Shown here: piece after piece, positions 7,916 to 15,290 of the stretch | Layout: each line of letters opens with the position of its first letter | How positions within the stretch are numbered: the first letter of the stretch is position 1 | Source: Miniphocaeibacter sp012841535 | GTDB taxonomy: Bacteria > Bacillota > Clostridia > Tissierellales > Peptoniphilaceae | Assembly (NCBI RefSeq): GCF_049274025.1 | Contig: NZ_JBASRV010000052.1 | Direction: 5' to 3' (one strand) | DNA: 16,311 bases | Program-made: the position numbers and the translations under genes | The notes under the pieces: generated by a model | Databases searched by the model: none | The model's input: only the letters and a program-made list of their open reading frames with translations | Told to the model about the DNA's origin: nothing

Positions 7916-9202
7916 TTAATAAGTTTTTGCTGTTAAATAATTGTATCCTGTTTCATTAGTAGCTCCAGTTATTGCTTGAATTTCTACTACTATAGTTCCG
8001 TCATCCTTAAGGGAACCTTCAGCACCACCAGCAATTACGTCTACTACTTCTATATGGCCAATAATCTTATCTAATTTTGGTAATACTACAACTTGGTTTG
8101 CATTACCAGCTGTTACTACAGCATCAGCTTTTTCATCAGCATCTGCTAATGATTGTGAAGCACCATTTTGACCAGCATATTCGTCAGTTACTATAACTGT
8201 TTTTATGCCCTTGTTTTCTATTTTCTTACAGTTCATTATTAAGTCTGTATCTGGGTTTCCGAATCCTTCTTGAGAGATTATTACAGCATCTACTCCAAGG
8301 TATTCAACTAATTTAGAAGTCCAGTTTGAAGATCTTTCTTTATCCATTAAATATACATTTTCATTTGTAATAACTACACCTACAAAGTTATAGTCCTTAC
8401 CATGTCTAGCATATAAATCTTCAATTATACCGTTGTTTAAATGAACATATGTTGGGTTCTTATCACAAGCGGAAACACAGTTACCACTTACAATAGCACC
8501 ATCCATTACTTCAGTAGGGTATAGGATAGTAGGTACTATTTGTTTAGCATCTACACCATATACATATGTGTCATGAAGTAAACCTTGTGTTTGTAACATA
8601 TAGACATAAGCAACTTTTGGTAAATCTGGATATTCATTTAATTGCTCTAATAATGGTTTAGTTTCATAAACAGATGTTTCATCTGGAGTAAGTTCTCTTG
8701 CTAACTCTCCGATGTATGCAGCTGCTTTAAAACCAATCATTCTAACTGCTTTTTCATGGTCATGTTGTTTTAATCCATCAACAGGTTCACAAATAACAAC
8801 TAAGTTATTTAATTGTGAGAAAGGAGTATATTTAGCACCTTCTCCAACCATGTCTATAATACCTTCTTGGAAACCAACTATTTTACCAGTGGTAACAACA
8901 GCCATTCCCTTTAATGCATAAGTTTTTCCTTCACCAACAGTGTCAACTTTGTTTAGGATACCAGGGAATATTGCTCCAGGTCCTTCAACTTTAACCCTTG
9001 GTTCAATTACATCTTTAACTGGGGTAATTCTAACACTTTCACCAGGTTTAGCAATATCGAAATCAATAGATTTGATATGCTCGTCTCCGCCAATGGCTTC
9101 TAATAATTCTTCTTTATTAACATAAAGAATGCCATTTTCGATTTTTGATGAATCAGCAAATTGAATATCTTTAATAAAGATTTTGCCTAATTCTAATCGC
9201 AT
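7916..9202 (-). CDS. grdE: Glycine reductase complex protein B proprotein GrdE
   Basis: 428 aa. GrdE is made as a proprotein that is cleaved before an internal cysteine, which turns into a pyruvoyl group. The two fragments join GrdB to form protein B, and the pyruvoyl carbonyl binds the glycine amino group. The cleavage site is visible as VSGNCVSACDKN with Asn241-Cys242, the same residue number reported for Clostridium sticklandii GrdE. Cleavage would give fragments of about 241 and 187 residues. The N-terminus MRLELGKIFIKDIQFA is typical. The start is preceded by GGAGGTG. It lies 55 nt after trxA, with a small hairpin in that gap, and 27 nt before grdA. The length agrees with the family. Confidence 0.95.
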   Translation of the reverse strand: MRLELGKIFIKDIQFADSSKIENGILYVNKEELLEAIGGDEHIKSIDFDIAKPGESVRITPVKDVIEPRVKVEGPGAIFPGILNKVDTVGEGKTYALKGMAVVTTGKIVGFQEGIIDMVGEGAKYTPFSQLNNLVVICEPVDGLKQHDHEKAVRMIGFKAAAYIGELARELTPDETSVYETKPLLEQLNEYPDLPKVAYVYMLQTQGLLHDTYVYGVDAKQIVPTILYPTEVMDGAIVSGNCVSACDKNPTYVHLNNGIIEDLYARHGKDYNFVGVVITNENVYLMDKERSSNWTSKLVEYLGVDAVIISQEGFGNPDTDLIMNCKKIENKGIKTVIVTDEYAGQNGASQSLADADEKADAVVTAGNANQVVVLPKLDKIIGHIEVVDVIAGGAEGSLKDDGTIVVEIQAITGATNETGYNYLTAKTY

Positions 9203-9233
9203 TATACACCTCCGACTTTTTTATTAAATTATA

Positions 9234-9252
9234 TAAAATACTAGGTATTTTA
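9234..9252 (-). promoter_or_regulatory. Small hairpin between trxA and grdE
   Basis: TAAAATAC and GTATTTTA form an 8-bp perfect inverted repeat around a 3-nt loop, 6 nt after the trxA stop codon. It is followed on the minus strand by a T/A-rich stretch rather than a clean T run. It may act as a weak attenuator or an mRNA stability element separating the thioredoxin genes from the reductase genes. In such AT-rich DNA it could also be chance. Confidence 0.35.
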
Positions 9253-9257
9253 CTTAA

Positions 9258-9578
9258 TTAGTTATAGTATTTAAGAATCATTGCTTCTATATTTTCTACA
9301 GTAGCATCATCTTTAGTTATTTCGTCGATTTTTTCTCCGTCCTTATACATAAGCATAGTTGGTAAGCCTAAAACCTTTTGTTTTATTGCTAATCTTCTTG
9401 CTTTTGTAGTGTCAAGAGAACAGAATTTAATTTTATCTCCATATTTTTCAGCTAATTTATGAACATCTGGCATTAAAGCTTTACATGGTTCACAACCTTC
9501 ACTCCAAAAATCTACAAATACATAACCTTCAACATTTAATACTTCATCTTCAAAAGTTTTTTTGTCTAATTCTAACAT
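9258..9578 (-). CDS. trxA: Thioredoxin with atypical GCEPC active site
   Basis: 106 aa, cytoplasmic thioredoxin. It passes electrons from TrxB to oxidised GrdA after acetyl phosphate release. The fold is clear: FVDFWSEGCEPCKALMP with redox cysteines Cys29 and Cys32, and the cis-proline region LGLPTMLMYKDGEKI. The active site is GCEPC, not the common WCGPC: the residue before Cys29 is Gly, and Glu replaces Gly between the cysteines. Thioredoxins with GCxPC sites are known from glycine-reducing clostridia, so this is probably a dedicated form. An AAGGAGG site precedes the ATG. The gap to trxB is 13 nt, a tight pair. Confidence 0.93.
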   Translation of the reverse strand: MLELDKKTFEDEVLNVEGYVFVDFWSEGCEPCKALMPDVHKLAEKYGDKIKFCSLDTTKARRLAIKQKVLGLPTMLMYKDGEKIDEITKDDATVENIEAMILKYYN

Positions 9579-9591
9579 AGCTCCTCCTTAA

Positions 9592-10530
9592 TTAAAAATT
9601 TTCGTTAATATATTTTTCAGCATTAACTGCGGCAATAGCACCATCAGCAGCTGCTGTTACTACCTGACGTAATGACTTTTCTCTAACATCTCCGGCTGCA
9701 AAAACACCATCTATATTAGTTCTCATTTCTTCGTCTGTTACAATGTAACCATTTCTTAATTCTACTTTATCTTTAAATAACTCAGTTTGTGGATTAAATC
9801 CTATAAATATGAAAACTCCCATAGTTCCATCGTCTTCATCTGCGAAATATTCAGAAGTTTCTCCTGTAACTGTGTCTTTTAAAACTACAGACTCAAGGAT
9901 TCCATCTCCTTTAATTTCGATTATTTCTTTATTTAACCACATTTCAATTTTGTCATTTGCCTTTGTATTTTCAATAACTGTATTACAAGCCTTGAAAGTA
10001 TCTCTTCTGTGAACAAGATATACCTTTCTAGCAAATTTAGTTAAATATATAGCTTCTTCTAAAGCACTATCTCCACCACCAACTACGATTACTTCAAAAT
10101 CTTCAAAGAAGTCAGCGTCACATGTTGCACAGTAGGATACTCCCTTTCCAGTAAATTCCTTTTCACCAGGGCAACCGATTTTTTTAGGGGAAGCACCTGT
10201 TGCAATTACTATGGATTTAGCCTTATAGGTTTCGTTATCACAAACAACCTCTTTAATTTTACCGTCAAAATTTACCTCTTTAACATTTGCCATTTTAATT
10301 TCAGCACCAAACTTTTCAGCTTGTTCGGTAAATCTTTTAGTTAATGAAGGACCAGTAGCGTTTTCAACAGAACCAGGATAGTTTTCAACTTCACTAGTAC
10401 TTACTATTTGTCCACCCATTTTTTCTTTCTCCAATACTAGAGTCTTCATTTTTGCTCTAGCTCCGTACAATCCAGCTGCTAATCCACCTGGACCAGCACC
10501 AATGATTATTAAATCATAAATATTGTCCAT
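9592..10530 (-). CDS. trxB: Thioredoxin reductase (NADPH-type)
   Basis: 312 aa from the ATG at 10530. Flavoprotein that reduces the adjacent thioredoxin. Visible parts, in 315-residue numbering from the upstream ATG: FAD motif GAGPGGLAAG at 14-23, redox-active CATC at 137-140, pyridine nucleotide motif GGGDSALEEA at 154-163 with HRRD at 177-180, and the second FAD motif AAGDVR at 281-286. The ATG at 10539 lies only 1 nt after AGGAGG, too close for normal initiation. The ATG at 10530 has a 10-nt spacing and gives the usual MDNIYDLIIIGAGP start. The HRRxxxx region suggests NADPH, but the donor is not proven. It follows grdX by 89 nt of AT-rich DNA. Confidence 0.94.
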   Translation of the reverse strand: MDNIYDLIIIGAGPGGLAAGLYGARAKMKTLVLEKEKMGGQIVSTSEVENYPGSVENATGPSLTKRFTEQAEKFGAEIKMANVKEVNFDGKIKEVVCDNETYKAKSIVIATGASPKKIGCPGEKEFTGKGVSYCATCDADFFEDFEVIVVGGGDSALEEAIYLTKFARKVYLVHRRDTFKACNTVIENTKANDKIEMWLNKEIIEIKGDGILESVVLKDTVTGETSEYFADEDDGTMGVFIFIGFNPQTELFKDKVELRNGYIVTDEEMRTNIDGVFAAGDVREKSLRQVVTAAADGAIAAVNAEKYINENF

Positions 10531-10619
10531 ATTTTGCATTCCTCCTATTTTTAATTTTTAAAAGTTAAATAATTATCATAAATTTTTAAAAATTTTACTG
10601 CTTTTATTTAAATATATTT

Positions 10620-10988
10620 CTATATTCTAGCTAAGGTATTATCGATTAAATCCTTATCGACAACTTGAAAATCTTCTAAAATAGATTCTGTCCAGTTATA
10701 ATTTTTATTCATAGCATAAAACTTTTTTGCTGTAGCCATAGCTTCTTCTATTAATTCTAGAGAGGTAAAGGAAATAACGCTTCCTTCTTTTAAGACTAAG
10801 GTTCTATAGACAGTTTCGTAAGGTTTTACACTTCCATATAATGGGTGAGTCAGTAGTTCATATCCTTTATGAATATAATCTCTGGACTTTTCTAATATAC
10901 CCAAATAATCCGTGTCGATTATTTCTACAATGTATTTATTTTTATATTCAGGTTCATTAAATTTTGGGTTATTAGTTACTATTAACAT
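10620..10988 (-). CDS. grdX: GrdX family protein, first gene of the glycine reductase operon
   Basis: 122 aa, soluble, with no signal peptide or membrane segment. The position (first gene, directly after the glycine riboswitch and ahead of trxB) and the length match GrdX of other grd operons, a conserved protein of unknown function. It begins MLIVTNNPKFNEPEYKNKYIVEI and is followed by an acidic and aromatic-rich middle (ESILEDFQVVDKDL near the end). It has no cysteine, so a thiol redox role is unlikely. A regulatory or assembly role has to remain a guess. GGAGT with 7-nt spacing supports the ATG at 10988. Confidence 0.8.
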   Translation of the reverse strand: MLIVTNNPKFNEPEYKNKYIVEIIDTDYLGILEKSRDYIHKGYELLTHPLYGSVKPYETVYRTLVLKEGSVISFTSLELIEEAMATAKKFYAMNKNYNWTESILEDFQVVDKDLIDNTLARI

Positions 10989-11017
10989 TAGTTATACTCC
11001 TATATATATAATAAAAA

Positions 11018-11053
11018 CAAAAAAACAGAAAGATAATTGCCTTATCTTTCTGT
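11018..11053 (-). terminator. Riboswitch-linked intrinsic terminator ahead of grdX
   Basis: On the minus strand ACAGAAAGATAA (11053-11042) pairs perfectly with TTATCTTTCTGT (11036-11025) around a 5-nt loop, followed by seven T. A 12-bp perfect stem with a T7 tail, 30 nt before the grdX start and right after the aptamer, is the expression platform expected of a transcription-control riboswitch. Confidence 0.92.
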
Positions 11054-11055
11054 CG

Positions 11056-11167
11056 TAATCTCCAGATAGTAGTCCAATGCTAGTTCCTTTACCTGAGAAT
11101 TTCAAATATTTCTTTGGCGAGAAATATTCTTGTCCCTTCGGTTTCGTTAAACGAATCTCCCAACATC
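11056..11167 (-). ncRNA. Glycine riboswitch, single aptamer with remnant second element
   Basis: Read on the minus strand, P1 pairs GATGTTGG (11167-11160) with CTAGCATT (11083-11076), including G-U pairs. Then come GGAGA, the P2 hairpin TTCGT-TTA-ACGAA, the conserved ACCGAAGGGACAAG, a P3 hairpin with the 8-bp stem AATATTTC/GAAATATT, and the conserved ATTCTCAGGTAAAGGAAC. These match the gcvT-type glycine aptamer in order and spacing. A tandem second aptamer is absent. In its place is a short ATCTGGAGAT stem-loop (about 11056-11068) that resembles the ghost element of singlet glycine riboswitches. A terminator follows. Glycine binding probably turns the grd operon on, as for most glycine riboswitches. 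Confidence 0.9.
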
Positions 11168-11185
11168 TTCAACCTATTTTCATTT

Positions 11186-11222
11186 GTGATATTATTTTAT
11201 CATGGGTTTGACAAATAGTAAA
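11186..11222 (-). promoter_or_regulatory. Candidate promoter of the riboswitch-grd transcript
   Basis: Two overlapping sigma-A-like options exist on the minus strand. One is TTGTCA (11214-11209), 17 nt, TATCAC (11191-11186). The other is TTTACT (11222-11217), 17 nt, TAAAAT (11199-11194). Both have 9 of 12 consensus bases, and both would start transcription upstream of P1 of the glycine aptamer. I cannot choose between them from the sequence. Confidence 0.5.
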
Positions 11223-11447
11223 CAATAATAATTAGCTTGTGATGAAAACTCTATCATTAATAAAATAAATTAACATTAGAATCTAGCCATTACAATGATA
11301 TAGTAGAATAAAGCAATGAGGAAAACGATAACAAAATAGGTGCTTTTTTAGCTATTTTTTAGTCGAAATTTCAAAAAAAGTAGTGAATTTATTTAACAAT
11401 AAACATATATTTATTAAATTATGAACTTATAAGAATATTAAATAAAT
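11223..11447. other. Non-coding part of the divergent grd/selA intergenic region
   Basis: This is very AT-rich with no ORF of note on either strand. The only structure I see is AAAATAG (11333-11339) paired with CTATTTT (11352-11358) around a 12-nt loop, ending in a T run on the plus strand. It could be a weak attenuator for a longer selA leader, or chance. I see no second riboswitch and no insertion sequence. Confidence 0.4.
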
Positions 11448-11476
11448 TTCTTTTTAAATATATTTACAGTTATAAT
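11448..11476 (+). promoter_or_regulatory. Candidate selA promoter
   Basis: A perfect -10 box TATAAT at 11471-11476 lies 43 nt before the selA start. The matching -35 position (TTCTTT at 11448-11453, 17-nt spacing) is poor. The AT-rich surroundings make the call tentative. Confidence 0.4.
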
Positions 11477-11518
11477 ATTATTAGGTTTACAAAACATTTA
11501 TAAGTTAGGAGAAAAAAG

Positions 11519-12922
11519 ATGAAGAAAAATGAATTATTTAGAAAAATACCGTCTGTTGAAGAAATTTTAATTTTAGATGAAATTAATAAATTAGATTACC
11601 CAAGAGTTTTAAAAACTGAAGCAGCTAGGGAAGTGCTGGGAAATATAAGAAAGAAAATTGCTGATGCCAAAGATGAGGAAATATCTACCGTAATAGATGA
11701 AATAGATATTAAGAATATTATAAAAAATATTATTAATACTTTGGAAAAAGAATTTTCTTCTTCATTGAAGAAGGTAATTAATGGTACTGGAACTATTTTA
11801 CATACTAATTTAGGCAGGTCACTCTTAAGTGAATCTATAAAAGATGAAATATGGAAAATAGCTTCAGGTTATTCTAATTTAGAATATGAGTTAGAATTAG
11901 GAAAAAGAGGGTCAAGATATAGCCATGTAACAAAAATAATAAAATTACTTTTAAATGTAGAAGATGTTCTAGTTGTTAATAATAATGCAGCTGCTGTATT
12001 ACTTGTGTTAAGTACTTTTGCTAAAGATGAGGAAGTAATAGTTTCTAGGGGAGAACTTGTAGAAGTTGGAGGAGCTTTTAGAATACCATCAGTAATGTCT
12101 ATGAGTGGAGCTAAATTAGTAGAAGTTGGTTCTACAAATAAAACAAGAATTTCCGACTATGAAGAGGCAATTACTGAAAATACAAAATTATTAATGAAGG
12201 TTCATACAAGTAATTACAAAATGATAGGTTTTACAGAGTCAGTTTCAAATAAGGAGTTAAAAAGTTTAGGTGAAAAATATGATCTACCTGTAGTTGAGGA
12301 CCTAGGCAGTGGTGTATATTTTGATTTAGAGGAGTTTGGCTTAAGACATGAACCAACAATAAAGGAGTCAATTAAATCAGGAATAGATTTAGTTACCTTT
12401 AGTGGCGATAAACTTTTAGGAGGACCACAAGCAGGAGTAATTGTTGGAAAAAAAGAATATATAGATAAAATGAAAAAAAATCAATTATTAAGGGCCTTAA
12501 GGGTAGATAAAATAACTCTAGCATCTTTAGAGGCTACCTTAAAACTATATTTTGATGAAGAAAAAGCTAAGAAAGAAATTCCTACAATGAGAATGATATC
12601 CTATACAGTTGAAGAATTAGAGGAAAAAGCTAGAATTTTAAAAAGAATAATAGAAGAAAAGAACACTAGTGTAAAACTTGATATTAAGGACGAATTTTCT
12701 ACAGTTGGTGGTGGCTCTATGCCAGGAGAGGAATTTCCGACAAAGGTATTGGTAATATCATCGGAAAAATATTCGGTTTCTAAAATAGAAGAAAAATTAA
12801 GATTATCAAAAAGTCATATAATAGGCAGAGTAAAGGATAATAATTATATGTTGGATTTACGAACAATTCAAAATTCCGAATTTGAAATAATAGCAGAAGA
12901 AATAGAAAAAAATCTGAAATAA
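11519..12922 (+). CDS. selA: L-seryl-tRNA(Sec) selenium transferase
   Basis: 467 aa, a normal length for SelA. This PLP enzyme converts Ser-tRNA(Sec) to Sec-tRNA(Sec) using selenophosphate. Visible marks are NGTGTILHTNLGRS (88-101), which begins the PLP-dependent core, the RGSRYSHV stretch near residue 130, DLGSGVYFDL (261-270), and SGDKLLGGPQAG, in which Lys298 is the expected PLP Schiff-base lysine. The N-terminal region LFRKIPSVEEIL matches the small SelA N-terminal domain used in tRNA recognition. TAGGAG 7 nt before the ATG supports the start. It is divergent from the grd operon. selB follows after 10 nt, so the two are one operon. Confidence 0.96.
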   Translation: MKKNELFRKIPSVEEILILDEINKLDYPRVLKTEAAREVLGNIRKKIADAKDEEISTVIDEIDIKNIIKNIINTLEKEFSSSLKKVINGTGTILHTNLGRSLLSESIKDEIWKIASGYSNLEYELELGKRGSRYSHVTKIIKLLLNVEDVLVVNNNAAAVLLVLSTFAKDEEVIVSRGELVEVGGAFRIPSVMSMSGAKLVEVGSTNKTRISDYEEAITENTKLLMKVHTSNYKMIGFTESVSNKELKSLGEKYDLPVVEDLGSGVYFDLEEFGLRHEPTIKESIKSGIDLVTFSGDKLLGGPQAGVIVGKKEYIDKMKKNQLLRALRVDKITLASLEATLKLYFDEEKAKKEIPTMRMISYTVEELEEKARILKRIIEEKNTSVKLDIKDEFSTVGGGSMPGEEFPTKVLVISSEKYSVSKIEEKLRLSKSHIIGRVKDNNYMLDLRTIQNSEFEIIAEEIEKNLK

Positions 12923-12932
12923 TGGAGGAAAT

Positions 12933-14813
12933 ATGAAGAATATAATTGTAGGTACAGCTGGACATATAGATCATGGTAAAACTACTTTAGTAAAAGCCTT
13001 AACAGGTAGGGAAACAGATACCTTATCAGAGGAAAAGGCAAGAGGCATATCCATTAATTTAGGCTTTACTTATTTAGATTTACCAAATGGAAATAGAGTT
13101 GGAATAGTAGACGTACCAGGACATGAAAAATTTATAAAAAATATGATGGCAGGAGCAACCGGTTTAGACCTTGTATTATTTATAATTGCAGCTGATGAAG
13201 GTGTAATGCCCCAAACTAAAGAGCATTTAGATATTTTAACATATTTGAATATTAAAAAAGGAATAATCGTTCTTACTAAAAGCGATATGGTAGAGTCGGA
13301 TTATTTAGAGCTTGTAAGGGAAGAAGTAGGTGATTTTACCAAGGGGACCTTTTTAGAAAATGCCAAAATAATAGAAGTTGATTCCATATCCGGAAGGGGA
13401 ATAGATGAATTAAAGAATATTCTTTCTGAAGAAAGTGAGAAAATTGAGGATAAGGAAAGTAATACTCCGGCTAGAATGAATATAGATAGGATTTTTCCGG
13501 TAAAAGGAATAGGCTCTGTAATAACCGGTACCTTAATGGAAGGCCATGTAAACAAAGGCGATGAACTCTATATTTATCCTGCAGATGAAAAAATAAAAAT
13601 AAAGTCTGTTCAAGTACATGGAAAAGATGTTGAAACAGCCTATGCAGGACAAAGAACAGCTATGAATATTTCGTCTATTAAAAAAATTAATGTGTCAAGG
13701 GGAGATGTTGTAGCAAAAGAAGGCTCAGTAATTACAACAAATATTATAGATGCTAAAATAATAGTTTCAAAAAATAGAGATTTCTCAGTAAAACATTGGA
13801 CTAGATTAAGATTAGCTCTGGGAACTAGAGAAATATTATGTAGGGCAGTTCCTTTGGAAAAAGATGAAATTTTACCAGGGGAAGAAGGTTTTATTCAACT
13901 TAGATTAGAGGAGCCTTTGGTTTGTAAAAATAGGGACAGATTTGTTTTAAGGTCCTATTCTCCTGTAGAAACTATTGGTGGAGGCATTATTATAGATCCT
14001 CTAGCTAAGAAACGACATGTAGATGAAGCCCTAATAGAAGAGTTAAAAATAAAGGAATCAGGAGATTTAGATAAAATAATTTTACAATATACAGAAGCGG
14101 AAAATGCTCTTGTGCTATTGAAGGACATAGTTTCCTATACCGGAGAAAATAAGGAAGAAGTAGTTAATAAATTAAATAAATTAATTGAAAACAATGACAT
14201 AATATTAATAGATGACAAATATATTAATAAGAATATAGCCAATAAAATCTTTGATAACATTAAGAACCTTGTAGAAGAAAATCATAAAAAACAGTCACTT
14301 TCATACGGGTTAACAAAAGATGAATTAAAGACGAAAATCAATTATGATTTAAGTTTAAAAGAAATAGATAGTATTTTAGACCTAATGGTAAAAAATGAAA
14401 TCTTACAAAAAAACAATGAATATTATGGCTTGAAAAATTTTAAAGTTGGACTTAATAAAAAACAGGATAATCTTAGAAAAGAAATAATAAGTGAATTAAG
14501 GAATAATTCTTTTGATAAAATAGAGGATTTAAAATCATTATCTAGAAAAGATAAAAACAGGGAGCAAGTTTTAAAATTTATGATAGATAAGGATATAGTA
14601 ATTTTTGGAAACAATAATATACTCTTAAAAGAGGACTTTGAAAAGGCAAAACAACTGCTAATAGATTACCTTGAAAAAAATGGTAGTATTACTATTTCCG
14701 AGTATAGGGATTTATTAAAATCAAGTAGGAAAAATATTCTTCTTTTATTAGAACATTTTGATAATATAAAATTAACAAAAAGACTAGATGATATTAGAGT
14801 TTTAGTAAAGTAG
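12933..14813 (+). CDS. selB: Selenocysteine-specific translation elongation factor SelB
   Basis: 626 aa. GTPase that carries Sec-tRNA(Sec) to the ribosome and recognises the SECIS hairpin next to the UGA. The N-terminal EF-Tu-like domain shows G1 GTAGHIDHGKTT (7-18), the switch region with RGISI (38-41 onward), G3 DVPGHE (60-65) and G4 TKSD (115-118). The beta-barrel domains follow (FPVKGIGSVITGT, then GGGIIIDPLAKKRH near residue 350). The lysine-rich C-terminal half is where SelB carries four winged-helix domains that bind SECIS RNA. GGAGG sits 5 nt before the ATG in the 10-nt gap after selA. Clients in this window are grdA and grdB. It has no in-frame UGA of its own. Confidence 0.96.
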   Translation: MKNIIVGTAGHIDHGKTTLVKALTGRETDTLSEEKARGISINLGFTYLDLPNGNRVGIVDVPGHEKFIKNMMAGATGLDLVLFIIAADEGVMPQTKEHLDILTYLNIKKGIIVLTKSDMVESDYLELVREEVGDFTKGTFLENAKIIEVDSISGRGIDELKNILSEESEKIEDKESNTPARMNIDRIFPVKGIGSVITGTLMEGHVNKGDELYIYPADEKIKIKSVQVHGKDVETAYAGQRTAMNISSIKKINVSRGDVVAKEGSVITTNIIDAKIIVSKNRDFSVKHWTRLRLALGTREILCRAVPLEKDEILPGEEGFIQLRLEEPLVCKNRDRFVLRSYSPVETIGGGIIIDPLAKKRHVDEALIEELKIKESGDLDKIILQYTEAENALVLLKDIVSYTGENKEEVVNKLNKLIENNDIILIDDKYINKNIANKIFDNIKNLVEENHKKQSLSYGLTKDELKTKINYDLSLKEIDSILDLMVKNEILQKNNEYYGLKNFKVGLNKKQDNLRKEIISELRNNSFDKIEDLKSLSRKDKNREQVLKFMIDKDIVIFGNNNILLKEDFEKAKQLLIDYLEKNGSITISEYRDLLKSSRKNILLLLEHFDNIKLTKRLDDIRVLVK

Positions 14814-14916
14814 ATAATATTAAAGATAAAAGCTTATGTTATAGGCAAATAAAAACAAATATATATATTTATAAAACAAATAAATCTAACAAATAATAAA
14901 TATATATACTCTGTAA

Positions 14917-14945
14917 TTGAAAACAAAAAGCTTTAATGGTACTAT
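14917..14945 (+). promoter_or_regulatory. Candidate promoter of tRNA-Sec
   Basis: TTGAAA (14917-14922), a 17-nt spacer and TACTAT (14940-14945) would start transcription near 14952, about six bases before the mature tRNA 5' end. A 7-bp inverted repeat GTACTAT/ATAGTAC (14939-14955) overlaps the -10 box. Confidence 0.5.
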
Positions 14946-14957
14946 TAAATAGTACTT

Positions 14958-15054
14958 GGGGGTGAATGAGTGCTGGTGTGCTCTCTGGTCTTCAAAACCA
15001 GTATGAGGGGTTAGGAGCTTCTTGGGTGGGTTCGATTCCCACGCACTCCCGCCA
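14958..15054 (+). tRNA. selC: tRNA-Sec (anticodon UCA)
   Basis: 97 nt including encoded CCA. It has an acceptor stem GGGGGTGA/GCACTCCC, a 6-bp D stem GAGTGC/GTGCTC closed by a TGGT loop, an anticodon stem CTGGT/ACCAG with loop CTTCAAA (anticodon TCA at 14992-14994), a long variable arm (about 15002-15025), and a T arm GTGGG-TTCGATT-CCCAC. The long D stem, long variable arm and UCA anticodon identify tRNA-Sec. As drawn, the eighth acceptor pair is A14965 opposite G15043, a mismatch, and pair four is G-U. It lies 144 nt after selB. A run of seven T directly after the CCA could end transcription. Confidence 0.95.
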
Positions 15055-15290
15055 ATTTTTTTCGTTGTAAAGTTAAAAATATACCGATGTATACAGAATA
15101 AGAAAAGGATTTCCGGGTATAATTTAAAGTAGTTGTATGTGTTTATAACGATTTATTTGAAATGATTTATTGAAAATATGAAAAAGCGATAAAATTATAC
15201 TTTTGTGCTTAATAATTTTATTAATATAAAACAAAGGAGGATAATAACATATATTTTCAATAATATTATAAAATTTAAAAGGAGTGTTTT

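Noticed and set aside
10580..10595. 16-nt palindrome AAATTTTTAAAAATTT between grdX and trxB
   Set aside because: Pure A/T palindromes of this size are expected by chance in such AT-rich DNA. No stable hairpin or T run makes it a convincing element.
12780..12974. Minus-strand 64-aa hydrophobic ORF over the selA/selB junction
   Set aside because: The hydrophobic residues come from reading AT-rich coding DNA backwards. No ribosome binding site, and it overlaps two certain genes.
15055..15290. A mobile element or attachment site at the 3' end of tRNA-Sec
   Set aside because: I see no integrase, no direct repeat of the tRNA 3' end within the window, and the following gene fits the local metabolic theme.
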